In this document: in pieces, positions 8,777-18,355 of the stretch
How the letters are laid out: each line of letters opens with the position of its first letter
Numbering within the stretch: the first letter of the stretch is position 1
Origin: Shewanella sp. GD04112
Lineage (GTDB): Bacteria; Pseudomonadota; Gammaproteobacteria; Enterobacterales; Shewanellaceae
Reading direction: 5' to 3'
Assembly (NCBI RefSeq): GCF_029835735.1
Contig: NZ_JAOEAL010000001.1
Location: 2,728,001-2,792,000 of the forward strand
Length of the DNA: 64,000 nt
The notes under the pieces: model-generated
What the model saw: only the letters and a program-made list of their open reading frames with translations
Databases searched by the model: none
Told to the model about the DNA's origin: nothing
Position numbers and translations under genes: made by a program

Positions 8777-10027
8777 CTATCTACCCGCCAATGCTTGCGC
8801 AGGGCCAATCTGGCTCGCCTTCCACGCGGGATACAGGGTTGCGATAAGACTCATCACAAACGCCGTAGCTATCACTAAACCAGCATCCGTCATATGCAGC
8901 TCTGACGGCAGAAAATCCACAAAATACACATCGGCCGACAGGAGTTGAATACCGAGCAACTGCTCAATACCACGGGCAATACCACTGAGATTCACCGCAG
9001 TCGCAATCCCGATCACGCCGCCAAGGGCACAGCCTACAAGGCCATTTAACGCGCCTTGCACCATAAAAATCCCCATCACAGACAAGCGGCTTAACCCCAT
9101 GGTCATCAGAATGGCGATTTCACTGGCTTTATCCCGCACCGCCATGACTAGCGTTGAGACTATATTGAAACAGGCCACGCCAATCACTAATACCAAAACG
9201 AGATACATAATGGTGCGAACCAATTGAATATCTTGGTATAAATGCCCTTGGGTGCGCGTCCAATCACTGATATAAACGGACTGGTTTAAGGCATAACCCA
9301 ACTCACGAATTTTCGCTGGCGCATCAAACACCTGCGCCACACTGATCCGCACCCCAGTGACACCTTGATGTAAATTCAGAATATTCGCCGCATAGCGCAT
9401 CGGAATATACGCCGTGGTTAACTCAAGCTCGCCACCTAGGCGGTACACACCCGACACCACAAAACGATGGCTCTTGGCCGCCCGTAAACTGCCGGCATGT
9501 TCAGGGTCAAGATCTTGCACATACAGAGCGAGGGTATCGCCAACTTCGAGGCCTAACTTTTTCAGCAGACTCTCGCCAAGGACGATGTGATTGTCATCCT
9601 CGCTCAAGCCTTGCCAAGTCTCTTTCGACATAAATTGCGAGAGGGTCGAGACTTTTGCCTCTTGCTCAGGGTCGATTCCCACAACGGCAAGCCCCTGAAA
9701 ACCACCGGGCTTTTGCACTAATCCTTGCATCCGAATAAAAGGTGCCGCCGCCGTAATGCCTTCAATCTGCATGGCGGTTTGCTCAACCGCACGCCAGTCG
9801 GCAATCGGCTCATTCACGCCGACCACATCGGCTTGGGAGATCACGCCTAACAAGCGCTGCTCTAACTCACGCTCGAAACCATTCATGGCCGAGAGCACCA
9901 CAATCAGTACTGCAACCCCTAGCGCAATGCCCGCAGTCGATGCAAAGGAGATAAAACTAATAAAACTATTGGATTGGCGCGCACGATAAAAACGCCAGCC
10001 AATGGAGAGGGCTAATGGTCCTTTCAT
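8777..10027 (-). CDS. lolE: Lipoprotein-releasing ABC transporter permease LolE
   Basis: LolE is one of two permeases that, with LolC and the ATPase LolD, extract mature lipoproteins from the inner membrane for handover to LolA. The 416-residue protein has the MacB/FtsX layout: one N-terminal membrane helix (about residues 20-50), a long periplasmic domain, and three C-terminal helices. It is assigned LolE because it is third in the lolC-lolD-lolE order. Its ATG overlaps the lolD stop codon (ATGA), pointing to translational coupling. Confidence 0.92.
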   Translation of the reverse strand: MKGPLALSIGWRFYRARQSNSFISFISFASTAGIALGVAVLIVVLSAMNGFERELEQRLLGVISQADVVGVNEPIADWRAVEQTAMQIEGITAAAPFIRMQGLVQKPGGFQGLAVVGIDPEQEAKVSTLSQFMSKETWQGLSEDDNHIVLGESLLKKLGLEVGDTLALYVQDLDPEHAGSLRAAKSHRFVVSGVYRLGGELELTTAYIPMRYAANILNLHQGVTGVRISVAQVFDAPAKIRELGYALNQSVYISDWTRTQGHLYQDIQLVRTIMYLVLVLVIGVACFNIVSTLVMAVRDKASEIAILMTMGLSRLSVMGIFMVQGALNGLVGCALGGVIGIATAVNLSGIARGIEQLLGIQLLSADVYFVDFLPSELHMTDAGLVIATAFVMSLIATLYPAWKASQIGPAQALAGR

Positions 10028-10719
10028 TGGGCGTGTTCCGCAACAGCTTGCAGATAACCATTCTTCATGGTGAGTTGTCTGTCCATCCGCGCCGCTAATT
10101 TAGGATCGTGAGTCACCACCACAAACGCCGTTCCGAGTTGATTAGCTAATTCGCGGATCAGCTCATAGACCGCCTCGCCGCTCTTGGCATCGAGGTTTCC
10201 CGTCGGTTCATCGGCCAGTACGAGTTTGGGTTTGTTGATCAGCGCCCGTGCGATTGCCACCCGTTGACGCTCGCCGCCCGAAAGCTCGGCAGGAATATGG
10301 CTCATTCTGTGCCCAAGCCCTACTCTTTCGAGCAACACTTTGGCATCGGCCTGAGCCTGAGCGCGGTCTCTGCCTTGAATAAACGCCGGCATAGCCACGT
10401 TTTCCAGCGCACTAAATTCAGGCAAAAGGTGATGAAACTGATAGATAAAACCTAAATCTTGGTTGCGGATCTGCGCCTGACGAGCACTGCTCACCTGATA
10501 TAAATCCTCACCCGCTAACAATACTTTGCCGGCAGAAGGTTTATCTAAGGTGCCCATAATATGCAGCAGCGTACTCTTGCCCGAGCCGGATGTGCCGACA
10601 ATCGCCAGTTGCTCGCCCTTAAATACCTGTAAATCCACCTCAGACAACACCTGAGTGGTCACATCGCCATCGTGATAACTCTTACTCACCGCCTGCACTT
10701 GCAGTAACACGTCTTGCAT
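10024..10719 (-). CDS. lolD: Lipoprotein-releasing ABC transporter ATPase LolD
   Basis: LolD is the ATPase of LolCDE. Walker A (GTSGSGKSTLLH), the Q-loop region, the signature LSGGERQRVAIARAL, Walker B (PKLVLADEPTGNLD) and the H-loop (VVVTHDPKLA) are all intact. The ATG at 10719 gives MQDVLLQVQAVSKSYHDGD and 231 residues, close to E. coli LolD (233). The longer frame upstream adds 22 residues with no homology-like character. It lies 97 bases after lolC and overlaps lolE by 4 bases. Confidence 0.95.
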   Translation of the reverse strand: MQDVLLQVQAVSKSYHDGDVTTQVLSEVDLQVFKGEQLAIVGTSGSGKSTLLHIMGTLDKPSAGKVLLAGEDLYQVSSARQAQIRNQDLGFIYQFHHLLPEFSALENVAMPAFIQGRDRAQAQADAKVLLERVGLGHRMSHIPAELSGGERQRVAIARALINKPKLVLADEPTGNLDAKSGEAVYELIRELANQLGTAFVVVTHDPKLAARMDRQLTMKNGYLQAVAEHAQ

Positions 10720-10816
10720 TGAGATTCTCGCTATTGATTCTAAATGACATGTATAAACCCCATGTCCAAACACGCCTCTCATCATGGGAGCGACGTTGTA
10801 ATTTGTTACATCGCTG

Positions 10817-12049
10817 CTATTCGTAACGCAGCGCCGTGGCAGGTTGCACCCGTGCCGCTCGCAATGCGGGGTAAAGGGTCGCCACTAAGGTCACGACTAA
10901 GGTGCCGACAATAATCATCGACAATTGTCCCAGTTCTAATTTAACCGGCAGCACTTGCCCAGTGCCTAAAATGGAAATCCCTAGGGTCGCCATAATGCCA
11001 TTCAAATTAAGGGTGAGCAGAATACCGACCACCAGCCCCAGTACTAAACCTAATACCGCATTCAATAAACCTTGCACCACAAAAATGCCCATCACCGCCG
11101 AGGTACGTAAGCCTTGGGTTTTGAGTACCGCCACGTCGGTGGTTTTATCCACCACCATCATCACCAGCGCTGACACTATATTAAACGCCGCTACGGCCAC
11201 AATCAGGCTCAACATCAGCGACATCATGTTTTTCTCCATCTTCACGGCACTAAACAGATGACCATAGGTGTCGCGCCAATCACTGGTCGTAGCCTCAATG
11301 CCCTGCTGAGTAAGAACCTGCTTTACATCCTTAGCCAGTGCTGGCGCCATAAAAGGATCGCTCAAATACAGTCTTAACTGATTGATTTCATCGCTCGGTT
11401 GACGCATTAAACGTTTGGCATCTTGATAATGAATATAGGCAACGCCCGCATCCACCTGAGAGCCCATCTCAAACACGGCAGACACTAAAAACTTGCGTTG
11501 GCTAGGGACTGGGCCGAGCGGCGAATATACCACGCCATCGCCGCTTAACAGGCGCACGGTATCACCCGGGCTCACCTTTAATTGGCGGGCAAGCTCACTG
11601 CCTAAGATGACCTTATATTGGCCGCTAGTTAGCTCGTTAAACGCGCCCGAATAGGTATGCTGCGCCACCATAGAGAGTTTTTCGGCAAGCTCTGGAAACA
11701 CCCCAAAGACTTGCACGGCGCGGATATTAGCCGCCGACTGCACCATAGCTTGAGTCGACACACTCGGCGTCACGCCCTGCACGCCCGGTAAGGCTTTGAG
11801 TTTGTCCGCAGGAATGGTCCAATCGCTTAAGGGCGCCTCAGTCACCACGGTTAATTGGGGGACGGCGCCTAGAATGCGCTGTTTTAATTGTCCTTCGAGG
11901 CCATTCATCACTGAGCTGACCACGATTAAGGCCGCTACCCCTAAAAAAATGCCCGAAACGGCAAATAAAGTAATAAAAGAAGCAAAGGCGTTTGCTTTTC
12001 TGGCCCGCCAATAACGGTAACCAACGTAGAGAGGAAATCGAAGATCCAT
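10817..12049 (-). CDS. lolC: Lipoprotein-releasing ABC transporter permease LolC
   Basis: This 410-residue permease pairs with LolE; in E. coli the periplasmic hook of LolC recruits LolA. It has the same four-helix plan as LolE and matching ends: FASFITLFAVSGIFLGVAALIVVSSVMNG at the N-terminus and ...TLYPALRAARVQPATALRYE at the C-terminus. First position in the operon supports LolC rather than LolE, but the two are paralogues, so the label depends on gene order. Confidence 0.9.
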   Translation of the reverse strand: MDLRFPLYVGYRYWRARKANAFASFITLFAVSGIFLGVAALIVVSSVMNGLEGQLKQRILGAVPQLTVVTEAPLSDWTIPADKLKALPGVQGVTPSVSTQAMVQSAANIRAVQVFGVFPELAEKLSMVAQHTYSGAFNELTSGQYKVILGSELARQLKVSPGDTVRLLSGDGVVYSPLGPVPSQRKFLVSAVFEMGSQVDAGVAYIHYQDAKRLMRQPSDEINQLRLYLSDPFMAPALAKDVKQVLTQQGIEATTSDWRDTYGHLFSAVKMEKNMMSLMLSLIVAVAAFNIVSALVMMVVDKTTDVAVLKTQGLRTSAVMGIFVVQGLLNAVLGLVLGLVVGILLTLNLNGIMATLGISILGTGQVLPVKLELGQLSMIIVGTLVVTLVATLYPALRAARVQPATALRYE

Positions 12050-12143
12050 TGAAAGAGGGCTGCGTCCTGTGTGCTGAACTTGCTAAATCATAAAGATGGG
12101 CACGATAATAGGGGTTTAGGTCCTATAAATAAAGAGGCAAGCC

Positions 12144-12764
12144 TTGTTCACTGACACCAATCCGTATTTTAGTGTGCCTCATCCCTTCACCGCTTACTTA
12201 AGCCTTTGGGACGAAAACCAGCCACTACCCAGTGAAATGGCTTTAAGATCAATGCAATCCTTAGGGATCCAGCTACTGAGCGAAGTCAAAGCCCTCGAGG
12301 CCAGTTGCCTGCTGCAACTGCGGCATTTAGACAACGAAGCCAAGGTAGTGGTGGACTTTCTCAAACTCCAATCCCGCAAGGTCGATTTAGTCCTGCAACA
12401 TGTGCTCGAAAAAGAAGTGCAAGAAGGCGAGAAGTTTAGCGGTTGTCAGTTTGGTGGCAGTGGTATTCGCCTGATGAGCAAAGAGGCCCTCCCCCTTGGT
12501 CGCCAATATAAAGTGACCTTATTTATCCACGAGGAATTGGTCGCCATTTTATGTTTTGCCAAGGTCACGGCCTGCTTAGTTTCACAGGATAGCCAATCCG
12601 ATGGGCTGCAAGTACAGAGCCCCAACGCCGCATCGCCCTATCTCGTTGACCTCGAGTTTAGTCAAATATTGGATGCGGATGTCGAGCAACTGGTCAAAGC
12701 GAGCCTCAATGTGCAACAAAAACAACTTAAACTGCGTAAACAGGCCCGTGACGAGCGCCAATAA
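12144..12764 (+). CDS. PilZ-like domain protein
   Basis: A 206-residue cytoplasmic protein with no signal or membrane segment. The stretch SGCQFGGSGIRLMSKEALPLG followed by YKVTLFIHEELVAILCFAKVTAC resembles the barrel part of PilZ domains, which bind cyclic di-GMP. The canonical RxxxR motif is not obvious, so ligand binding is uncertain. No ATG lies near the start: TTG at 12144 is preceded by AGAGG six bases upstream, and the next ATG would remove 31 residues. It stands directly before mfd; from memory, V. cholerae PlzB has a similar position, which supports the call. Confidence 0.65.
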   Translation: MFTDTNPYFSVPHPFTAYLSLWDENQPLPSEMALRSMQSLGIQLLSEVKALEASCLLQLRHLDNEAKVVVDFLKLQSRKVDLVLQHVLEKEVQEGEKFSGCQFGGSGIRLMSKEALPLGRQYKVTLFIHEELVAILCFAKVTACLVSQDSQSDGLQVQSPNAASPYLVDLEFSQILDADVEQLVKASLNVQQKQLKLRKQARDERQ

Positions 12765-12850
12765 AGGCTAGCGTTTTTGCTGGCACCCTAGCGCCCAAGT
12801 CACTACAATGAACGCAACTTATTGTGAATGAATCAGTTTATCCCACGCCA

Positions 12851-15800
12851 ATGACACAAATTTCAGCCCTAACACCGCCCGTTGTCAAAAATGGAACTCA
12901 GATGCAAACCCTGTCGTGTCTCGCCGGGGTTGGTCAAGCCGTTACCCTCGCCAGCCTAGTTCGCCAACACAAGGGCACAACACTGATTGTGACCAGTGAT
13001 ACACCGACGGCATTGAGTATCGAGTTAGAGCTCAACTATTTGTTGGCCAAAAGTGCGATTAAGGTGCGACTGTTCCCTGACCGTGAAACTCTGCCCTACG
13101 ACAGTTTTTCGCCCCATCAGGATTTGATTTCCCAGCGTTTAGAAACCCTGTCGCAAATCACCCAAGCCGAGCACAGCGTAGTGATAGTGCCGGTGACGAC
13201 GCTGATGATGCGCTTGCCGCCAAAATCCTATTTAAGCTCCAATGTGTTTGTGCTTAAAAAAGGCGATAAATATCAACTCCATGATGTGCGCCAACAGTTA
13301 ACTGACACGGGTTATCACTTGGTCGAACAGGTTTACGAACATGGCGAGTTTGCCATTCGTGGCTCGATTCTCGATATATTCCCCACCGGCGTGAATATGC
13401 CGCTGCGTATCGAACTGTTCGATGATGAAGTCGAGACCATTCGTCATTTCGATCCTGAAACCCAACGCTCATCCACTCCCGTCGATGCGGTGCGCCTGTT
13501 ACCCGCCAAGGAATTCCCCACCGACAGCAGCGCCATCGAAGGTTTTAGGCAACGTTATCGCCGACGCTTTGAGGTCATAGTCAAAGAGCCTGAATCAGTT
13601 TATCAACTGGTGAGCCGCAATTTGATGCCCGCGGGCATTGAGAACTATCTGCCACTGTTTTTCGATGAGGTCGCTACACTGTTCGATTATCTGCCGAAGG
13701 ACACTCAGTTAGTCACCTTAGGCGATATCGAAAAGTCCGCCCGTGCTCATTTGCAGGAGGTGGAAACCCGTTATGAAGACAGACGGGTCGACCCATTGCG
13801 GCCGCTGTTGGCACCCAAAGAGCTGTATTTACTGATAGAAGAATTATTTGCCGCCTTTAAGCCGCTGCCTCGCTATCAGTTTATTGCGCCACAACCCGAT
13901 GCCGTCGCTGGCGCAGTGCAGATTGATGCCAGTGTGTTGCCCGAGGTAAGCGCTAATCACAAGTTAAAGCAACCACTGATTGCGCTGCAAGATTACGCCG
14001 AGCGTGCGCCGCGAATGTTATTTAGTGCCGAATCGGAAGGCCGCCGCGAAGCCTTGCTCGAACTCTTAAGTAAAATCCAGTTAAAACCAGCGTTATTCGG
14101 CCATTTTGATGAGTTTATTCAAAGTGATGCCAAACTGGGTTTAATCGTTTCTCCCCTCTCCCGTGGTTGTTTACTCGGGCTAGGAAAGCAAACCGCCGTC
14201 AGCATCATCTGCGAAACCGAACTCTTTGGTCATCGTATCTCCCAGCAGCGCCGCCGTGAAAAACAGCGCCAGATCAGCAACGATACTCTGATCAAAAACT
14301 TAGCCGAGCTCAAAGTCGGCCAGCCGATTGTGCACTTAGAGCACGGTGTGGCGCTGTATCAAGGCTTAGTCACCTTAGATACCGGCGGATTAGTGGCCGA
14401 ATACCTACAGCTGGAATACTCGGGCGGCGATAAACTCTATGTGCCCGTGTCTAACCTGCACATGATCAGCCGCTACAGCGTCGGCGCCGATGGCGAGGCT
14501 CACGTCAATAAACTCGGTAACGACACTTGGGCCAAGGCAAAGAATAAAGCGATTGAGAAAATCCGCGATGTGGCTGCCGAGCTGCTCGATGTCTACGCTC
14601 GCCGTCAAGCTCGCCCAGGTGAGAGCTGCGACATCAACGATGAAGAGTATGCGCAATTTGCCCAAGGTTTCCCCTTTGAAGAAACCGTCGATCAGGAAAG
14701 CGCGATTCATGCCGTACTTGCCGATATGCAATCCCCCGTCGCCATGGACCGCCTCGTCTGCGGTGACGTGGGCTTTGGTAAGACTGAAGTCGCGATGCGC
14801 GCCGCCTTTGTGGCGGTGAATGCGGGTAAGCAGGTGGTGGTGCTGGTGCCTACCACGCTACTCGCCCAGCAGCACTACGAAAACTTTAAAGACAGATTTG
14901 CCGACTGGCCCGTCGTAATTGAGGTGATGTCACGCTTTAGAACCGCCAAAGAGCAGACTCAAGTGCTGAAACTGCTCGAAGAAGGCAAAGTCGATATAGT
15001 GATTGGCACCCATAAGCTGCTGCAATCCGAGGCAAAATTTGAAAACTTAGGCCTGCTTATCATCGATGAAGAACACAGATTCGGCGTAAGACAAAAAGAG
15101 AAAATCAAGGCGCTACGCGCCAACGTGGATATTTTGACCCTCACAGCCACTCCGATCCCCCGCACCTTAAACATGGCGATGTCGGGGATGCGCGACTTAT
15201 CGATTATTGCGACTCCTCCCGCTAAGCGCTTGGCGGTGAAGACCTTTGTGCGCGAATCCGATCCCGCTACCGTGCGTGAGGCCATACTGCGTGAAATCCT
15301 CCGTGGTGGCCAAGTGTATTATTTACACAACAATGTCGAAACCATTGAGAAATGCGCCCAAGATATTAGTACCCTGCTACCCGAAGCGCGGGTGGTGGTG
15401 GCCCATGGCCAAATGCGTGAGCGGGATCTTGAGCGGGTGATGTCGGACTTTTATCACCAAAGATTCAACGTGTTAGTCTGTACCACTATTATCGAAACCG
15501 GTATCGACGTCCCTAGTGCGAATACGATTATTATCGAACGTGCTGACACCTTCGGCTTAGCCCAGTTGCACCAACTGCGTGGCCGCGTCGGACGCTCTCA
15601 CCATCAAGCCTATGCGTATTTGATGACGCCGCATCCTAAACGCATGACCAGCGATGCTCGCAAACGTCTCGAAGCCATCGACGCCCTAGAGGATTTAGGC
15701 GCTGGCTTTATGCTCGCAACTCAAGACTTAGAAATTCGCGGCGCGGGCGAGTTATTGGGCGATGAACAGAGCGGGCATATTTCTAAAATCGGCTTTAGTC

Positions 15801-16333
15801 TCTACATGGAAATGTTGGAGTCGGCGGTCAAGGCGCTCAAACAGGGTAAAGAGCCATCGCTGGCGCAAATGCTCAATCAGCAATGTGAGATGGAGCTAAG
15901 AATTCCTGCGCTATTGCCGGAAGACTATGTCGGTGATGTGAATATTCGCCTGTCACTCTATAAGCGCATCGCCAGTTGTGACAGTGAAGAAGCCTTAGAT
16001 GAACTCAAGGTTGAGCTTATCGACCGCTTCGGTCTGCTGCCAGACGCCACCAAAAACCTGATGGAAATGACGTTATATAAACATCAGGCAACTCGGCTGG
16101 GCGCGACTAAAATTGAGGTACATGCCAAGGGCGGCAGCATCGAATTTAATGATGATCATGTGATTGATCCCGGCTTTATCATCGGATTACTGCAAAGTCA
16201 GCCACAAATCTATCGAATGGATGGGCCGAATAAGTTAAAGTTCATCCTCAATGCCGAAACGGCAAAAGATAGGCTCGCTTTGGTCAAACTCTTGCTCGAA
16301 CAACTATCGCAACATCGTCTTGGAGATAAATAG
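12851..16333 (+). CDS. mfd: Transcription-repair coupling factor Mfd
   Basis: Mfd pushes stalled RNA polymerase off damaged DNA and recruits UvrA. The 1160-residue protein shows the UvrB-like N-terminal module, the RNA-polymerase-interacting domain (around VGQPIVHLEHGVALYQGL), and RecG-like translocase motors with Walker A near residues 638-646 (GDVGFGKTEVAM), the DEEH box at 739-742, and TATPIPRTLNMAMSGMRDLS. The TRG motif and the C-terminal UvrA-masking domain follow. The start is uncertain: ATG 12851 is used, but GTG 12824, nine codons upstream, is also open, and neither has a strong ribosome site. Its stop codon overlaps csiV by one base. Confidence 0.96.
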   Translation: MTQISALTPPVVKNGTQMQTLSCLAGVGQAVTLASLVRQHKGTTLIVTSDTPTALSIELELNYLLAKSAIKVRLFPDRETLPYDSFSPHQDLISQRLETLSQITQAEHSVVIVPVTTLMMRLPPKSYLSSNVFVLKKGDKYQLHDVRQQLTDTGYHLVEQVYEHGEFAIRGSILDIFPTGVNMPLRIELFDDEVETIRHFDPETQRSSTPVDAVRLLPAKEFPTDSSAIEGFRQRYRRRFEVIVKEPESVYQLVSRNLMPAGIENYLPLFFDEVATLFDYLPKDTQLVTLGDIEKSARAHLQEVETRYEDRRVDPLRPLLAPKELYLLIEELFAAFKPLPRYQFIAPQPDAVAGAVQIDASVLPEVSANHKLKQPLIALQDYAERAPRMLFSAESEGRREALLELLSKIQLKPALFGHFDEFIQSDAKLGLIVSPLSRGCLLGLGKQTAVSIICETELFGHRISQQRRREKQRQISNDTLIKNLAELKVGQPIVHLEHGVALYQGLVTLDTGGLVAEYLQLEYSGGDKLYVPVSNLHMISRYSVGADGEAHVNKLGNDTWAKAKNKAIEKIRDVAAELLDVYARRQARPGESCDINDEEYAQFAQGFPFEETVDQESAIHAVLADMQSPVAMDRLVCGDVGFGKTEVAMRAAFVAVNAGKQVVVLVPTTLLAQQHYENFKDRFADWPVVIEVMSRFRTAKEQTQVLKLLEEGKVDIVIGTHKLLQSEAKFENLGLLIIDEEHRFGVRQKEKIKALRANVDILTLTATPIPRTLNMAMSGMRDLSIIATPPAKRLAVKTFVRESDPATVREAILREILRGGQVYYLHNNVETIEKCAQDISTLLPEARVVVAHGQMRERDLERVMSDFYHQRFNVLVCTTIIETGIDVPSANTIIIERADTFGLAQLHQLRGRVGRSHHQAYAYLMTPHPKRMTSDARKRLEAIDALEDLGAGFMLATQDLEIRGAGELLGDEQSGHISKIGFSLYMEMLESAVKALKQGKEPSLAQMLNQQCEMELRIPALLPEDYVGDVNIRLSLYKRIASCDSEEALDELKVELIDRFGLLPDATKNLMEMTLYKHQATRLGATKIEVHAKGGSIEFNDDHVIDPGFIIGLLQSQPQIYRMDGPNKLKFILNAETAKDRLALVKLLLEQLSQHRLGDK

Positions 16334-17358
16334 TGTTACGTCAACTCGCGGTCTCTATCGCTACACTTATTGCACTTTCACACAGTTCACTTGCCCGTGC
16401 TGAAGCTTGGTTCGAGGTTGAAGTCTATATTTTTGAACGCCAAAGCCAATCGACTGAACAATGGCCGATGGCGCCAATTGAGACCAAAACCAACCGCGCT
16501 ATCGATCTGATTTCACCGGTTGTGGGTCAAGCTGTGGTCTCCATGAGCAATGAATCTGCGCCCTGCACCTTAGTGTATGACGCCGATGCCAATAGCCATT
16601 GCGCTGAAAACACCAGCACTGGAGCAAATACGGACGCCACTCCCGAGATGAGTAACGGCAGTACTTTAGCCATTTCAGGCCCAAGCACTGCAAGCTCAAA
16701 TGCGGTGACCAGCTATCGCTATCCGAATGTGATCCCATCGGAAATCGGCAGTGGTAGCCAAGCCTATGCGTCTCAAGGCAGTGGCCCAGTATTACTCGCC
16801 AGCAGTCAAGGCCAATTTGCCAGTATCATCAATAGCCTATCGAGAGAACGTGGTAACCGCAGCTTACTGCATATGACGTGGCAACAACCTATGATGGGTA
16901 AGAGTGGCTCAGTGCCCATTCGCCTGTTTGCGGGTAAAGATTATTCCGCCAGTTATCACTTCGATGGTCGTCAAATTGTGCAGCAAGCCATGGCCACCTC
17001 AATGCTAGGTGCTAACGGCACGACTGGCATGATGACTGAAACAGCGCCATTACAGCCCTCTCCCGTGTGGCAACTCGATGGCACGCTCAATATTTATCTT
17101 AGCCATTATCTGTATATCGAAACCGCGCTCAATTTGCGTAAAGAAGGCCGCAAATTGATGCCTGTGGCAGCCGATGAAGCTAGCATGAATACAGCAACAA
17201 GTACTGCCGCAGCCCCAGCTAAAGTGATGACGCCTTATTTAATGTCTATTCCGTTGGAGCAAAATCGCCGAGTGAAAAGTGATGAGATCCACTATCTCGA
17301 TCATCCCGAAATGGGCATGGTGATCCAAATCCGTAAGATGGCGCAACCTAACGCTTAA
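16333..17358 (+). CDS. csiV: CsiV family protein (DUF2803), cell-envelope factor
   Basis: A secreted, 341-residue protein with a signal peptide ending at ...SSLARA and the opening AWFEVEVYIFERQ typical of the CsiV family. In V. cholerae CsiV is periplasmic, binds peptidoglycan and promotes the LpoA-PBP1A synthase. The middle section is a Ser/Thr/Gly-rich spacer (about residues 85-155) and the C-terminal end reads HYLDHPEMGMVIQIRKM. Translation starts at GTG 16333, with GGAG seven bases upstream and one-base overlap with the mfd stop (TAGTG). The two genes are therefore coupled. Confidence 0.82.
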   Translation: MLRQLAVSIATLIALSHSSLARAEAWFEVEVYIFERQSQSTEQWPMAPIETKTNRAIDLISPVVGQAVVSMSNESAPCTLVYDADANSHCAENTSTGANTDATPEMSNGSTLAISGPSTASSNAVTSYRYPNVIPSEIGSGSQAYASQGSGPVLLASSQGQFASIINSLSRERGNRSLLHMTWQQPMMGKSGSVPIRLFAGKDYSASYHFDGRQIVQQAMATSMLGANGTTGMMTETAPLQPSPVWQLDGTLNIYLSHYLYIETALNLRKEGRKLMPVAADEASMNTATSTAAAPAKVMTPYLMSIPLEQNRRVKSDEIHYLDHPEMGMVIQIRKMAQPNA

Positions 17359-17380
17359 AACCTATTAGCCCTGCTCGAAT

Positions 17381-17414
17381 AAAAAAGCGGTCATGCAATG
17401 CATACCGCTTTTTT
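17381..17414 (+). terminator. Intrinsic terminator after csiV
   Basis: An 11-bp perfect stem (AAAAAAGCGGT / ACCGCTTTTTT) closes a 12-base loop and ends in a T-run, 22 bp past the csiV stop. Confidence 0.88.
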
Positions 17415-17485
17415 ATTGCCTAAGTTTTTTTATTGCCTAAGAGGTGAACAGCCATTCAGGCGACGCCGAAAGTATAAAAATAAAA

Positions 17486-17758
17486 TTAGCGCACTATCGA
17501 GAAATCCAAATAAATATCATCACCTTGGTCTTCATTCACCGTCACCCTCAGTCCATCGGTACAAGGTACTCCGACCTCACACCAGGCGATAAGACTATCC
17601 ACCGCAGGATCACTGCCCTGGGCAAGAATTTCAACACTGCCATCGGCGCAGTTAGTCACATAACCTGTGACACCAAGCGTGCGAGCCTTTGTTAGGGTCG
17701 CATGTCTGCAGCCCACGCCCTGCACTTTTCCCGTTAATTGAATAAGCACCCGTTTCAT
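17486..17758 (-). CDS. yccX: Acylphosphatase
   Basis: A 90-residue enzyme that hydrolyses acyl phosphates such as carbamoyl phosphate. The signature KVQGVGCRHA supplies the phosphate-binding Arg (R18) and GYVTNCADGSVEI supplies the catalytic Asn (N36). The usual Phe of GVGFR is replaced by Cys, and an unusual number of cysteines is present for so short a protein. It reads towards csiV, convergent with it. Confidence 0.92.
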   Translation of the reverse strand: MKRVLIQLTGKVQGVGCRHATLTKARTLGVTGYVTNCADGSVEILAQGSDPAVDSLIAWCEVGVPCTDGLRVTVNEDQGDDIYLDFSIVR

Positions 17759-17785
17759 TGCGCCTCCCCTGTAAGGTGAGCCTTG

Positions 17786-17827
17786 TTATTAGCATGCGGT
17801 TATTATCATGCGGCTATTATCATGCGT
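17786..17827. repeat. Three 14-bp tandem repeats upstream of acylphosphatase
   Basis: The units TTATTAGCATGCGG, TTATTATCATGCGG and CTATTATCATGCGT follow one another without gaps, starting 27 bp upstream of the acylphosphatase start codon. Units differ by one or two bases. No function is evident; each contains an SphI-like CATG core. Confidence 0.8.
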
Positions 17828-17937
17828 CTTTGCGTCGCTCACGTAAAAACGATTCCAGCCTAAGCATAGCCGAGTTTTCAGCTGTTATAAGGGAGAGTTT
17901 TGCTAAGTAATGGATTTAAGAGTAAAAAAGCAAGCAT

Positions 17938-17970
17938 AAAAAAACAGCTAACGAGACCGCTGTTAGCTGT
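17938..17970 (-). terminator. Intrinsic terminator of an unassigned minus-strand transcript
   Basis: On the minus strand ACAGCTAAC and GTTAGCTGT form a 9-bp stem around a 9-base loop, followed at once by a run of seven T. It lies 22 bp downstream of the small ORF at 17993-18193 and faces no other minus-strand gene, which suggests a short transcript ends here. Confidence 0.75.
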
Positions 17971-17992
17971 GTCGGGCGACATACGCAAAAGG

Positions 17993-18193
17993 TTATCCAT
18001 GAATGGACAAATTGGCATAAAAGTTTGTAGCATTTTGTAACAAACTATTAAGAGGGGCTACTTTACACAATTCATGATTAATTTCAACAAAATGATAGAT
18101 AAAGCCATACAAACAGAGTCTATTTAATGCTTTTTGCTGAAATAACCAGCTAAACCAACCATATATACCGTCTACAATTCCAAATAACAGCAT
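17993..18193 (-). CDS. Small hypothetical protein or part of a small RNA
   Basis: A 66-codon ORF starting MLLFGIVDGIYGWFSWLFQQ, with a hydrophobic, aromatic-rich first 20 residues and no recognised domain. The ribosome site is weak. The main support is positional: a strong minus-strand terminator directly after it, and an otherwise empty 597-bp interval between the ycfP stop and acylphosphatase. It may instead be a non-coding RNA. Confidence 0.3.
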   Translation of the reverse strand: MLLFGIVDGIYGWFSWLFQQKALNRLCLYGFIYHFVEINHELCKVAPLNSLLQNATNFYANLSIHG

Positions 18194-18295
18194 AACTTCA
18201 TCGCAGGTCTAAGTTCACTCATACGAGGTAACCAAACACCAACAGCTTGAAAATAGGATGCTTCTTGAAGGGAATACATGAACAGATGCAAAAGC

Positions 18296-18330
18296 GCTTA
18301 TCGCCAGAATATTCCGCGATAAGCCTTTTT
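18296..18330. terminator. Hairpin downstream of ycfP
   Basis: GCTTATCGC and GCGATAAGC form a 9-bp stem. The T-run is better on the plus strand (CCTTTTT) than on the minus strand (GCTTTTG), but it lies 26 bp after the ycfP stop and probably ends the nagZ-ycfP transcript. Confidence 0.65.
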
Positions 18331-18355
18331 AACGAAAAGATAAGCGAATAACGAT

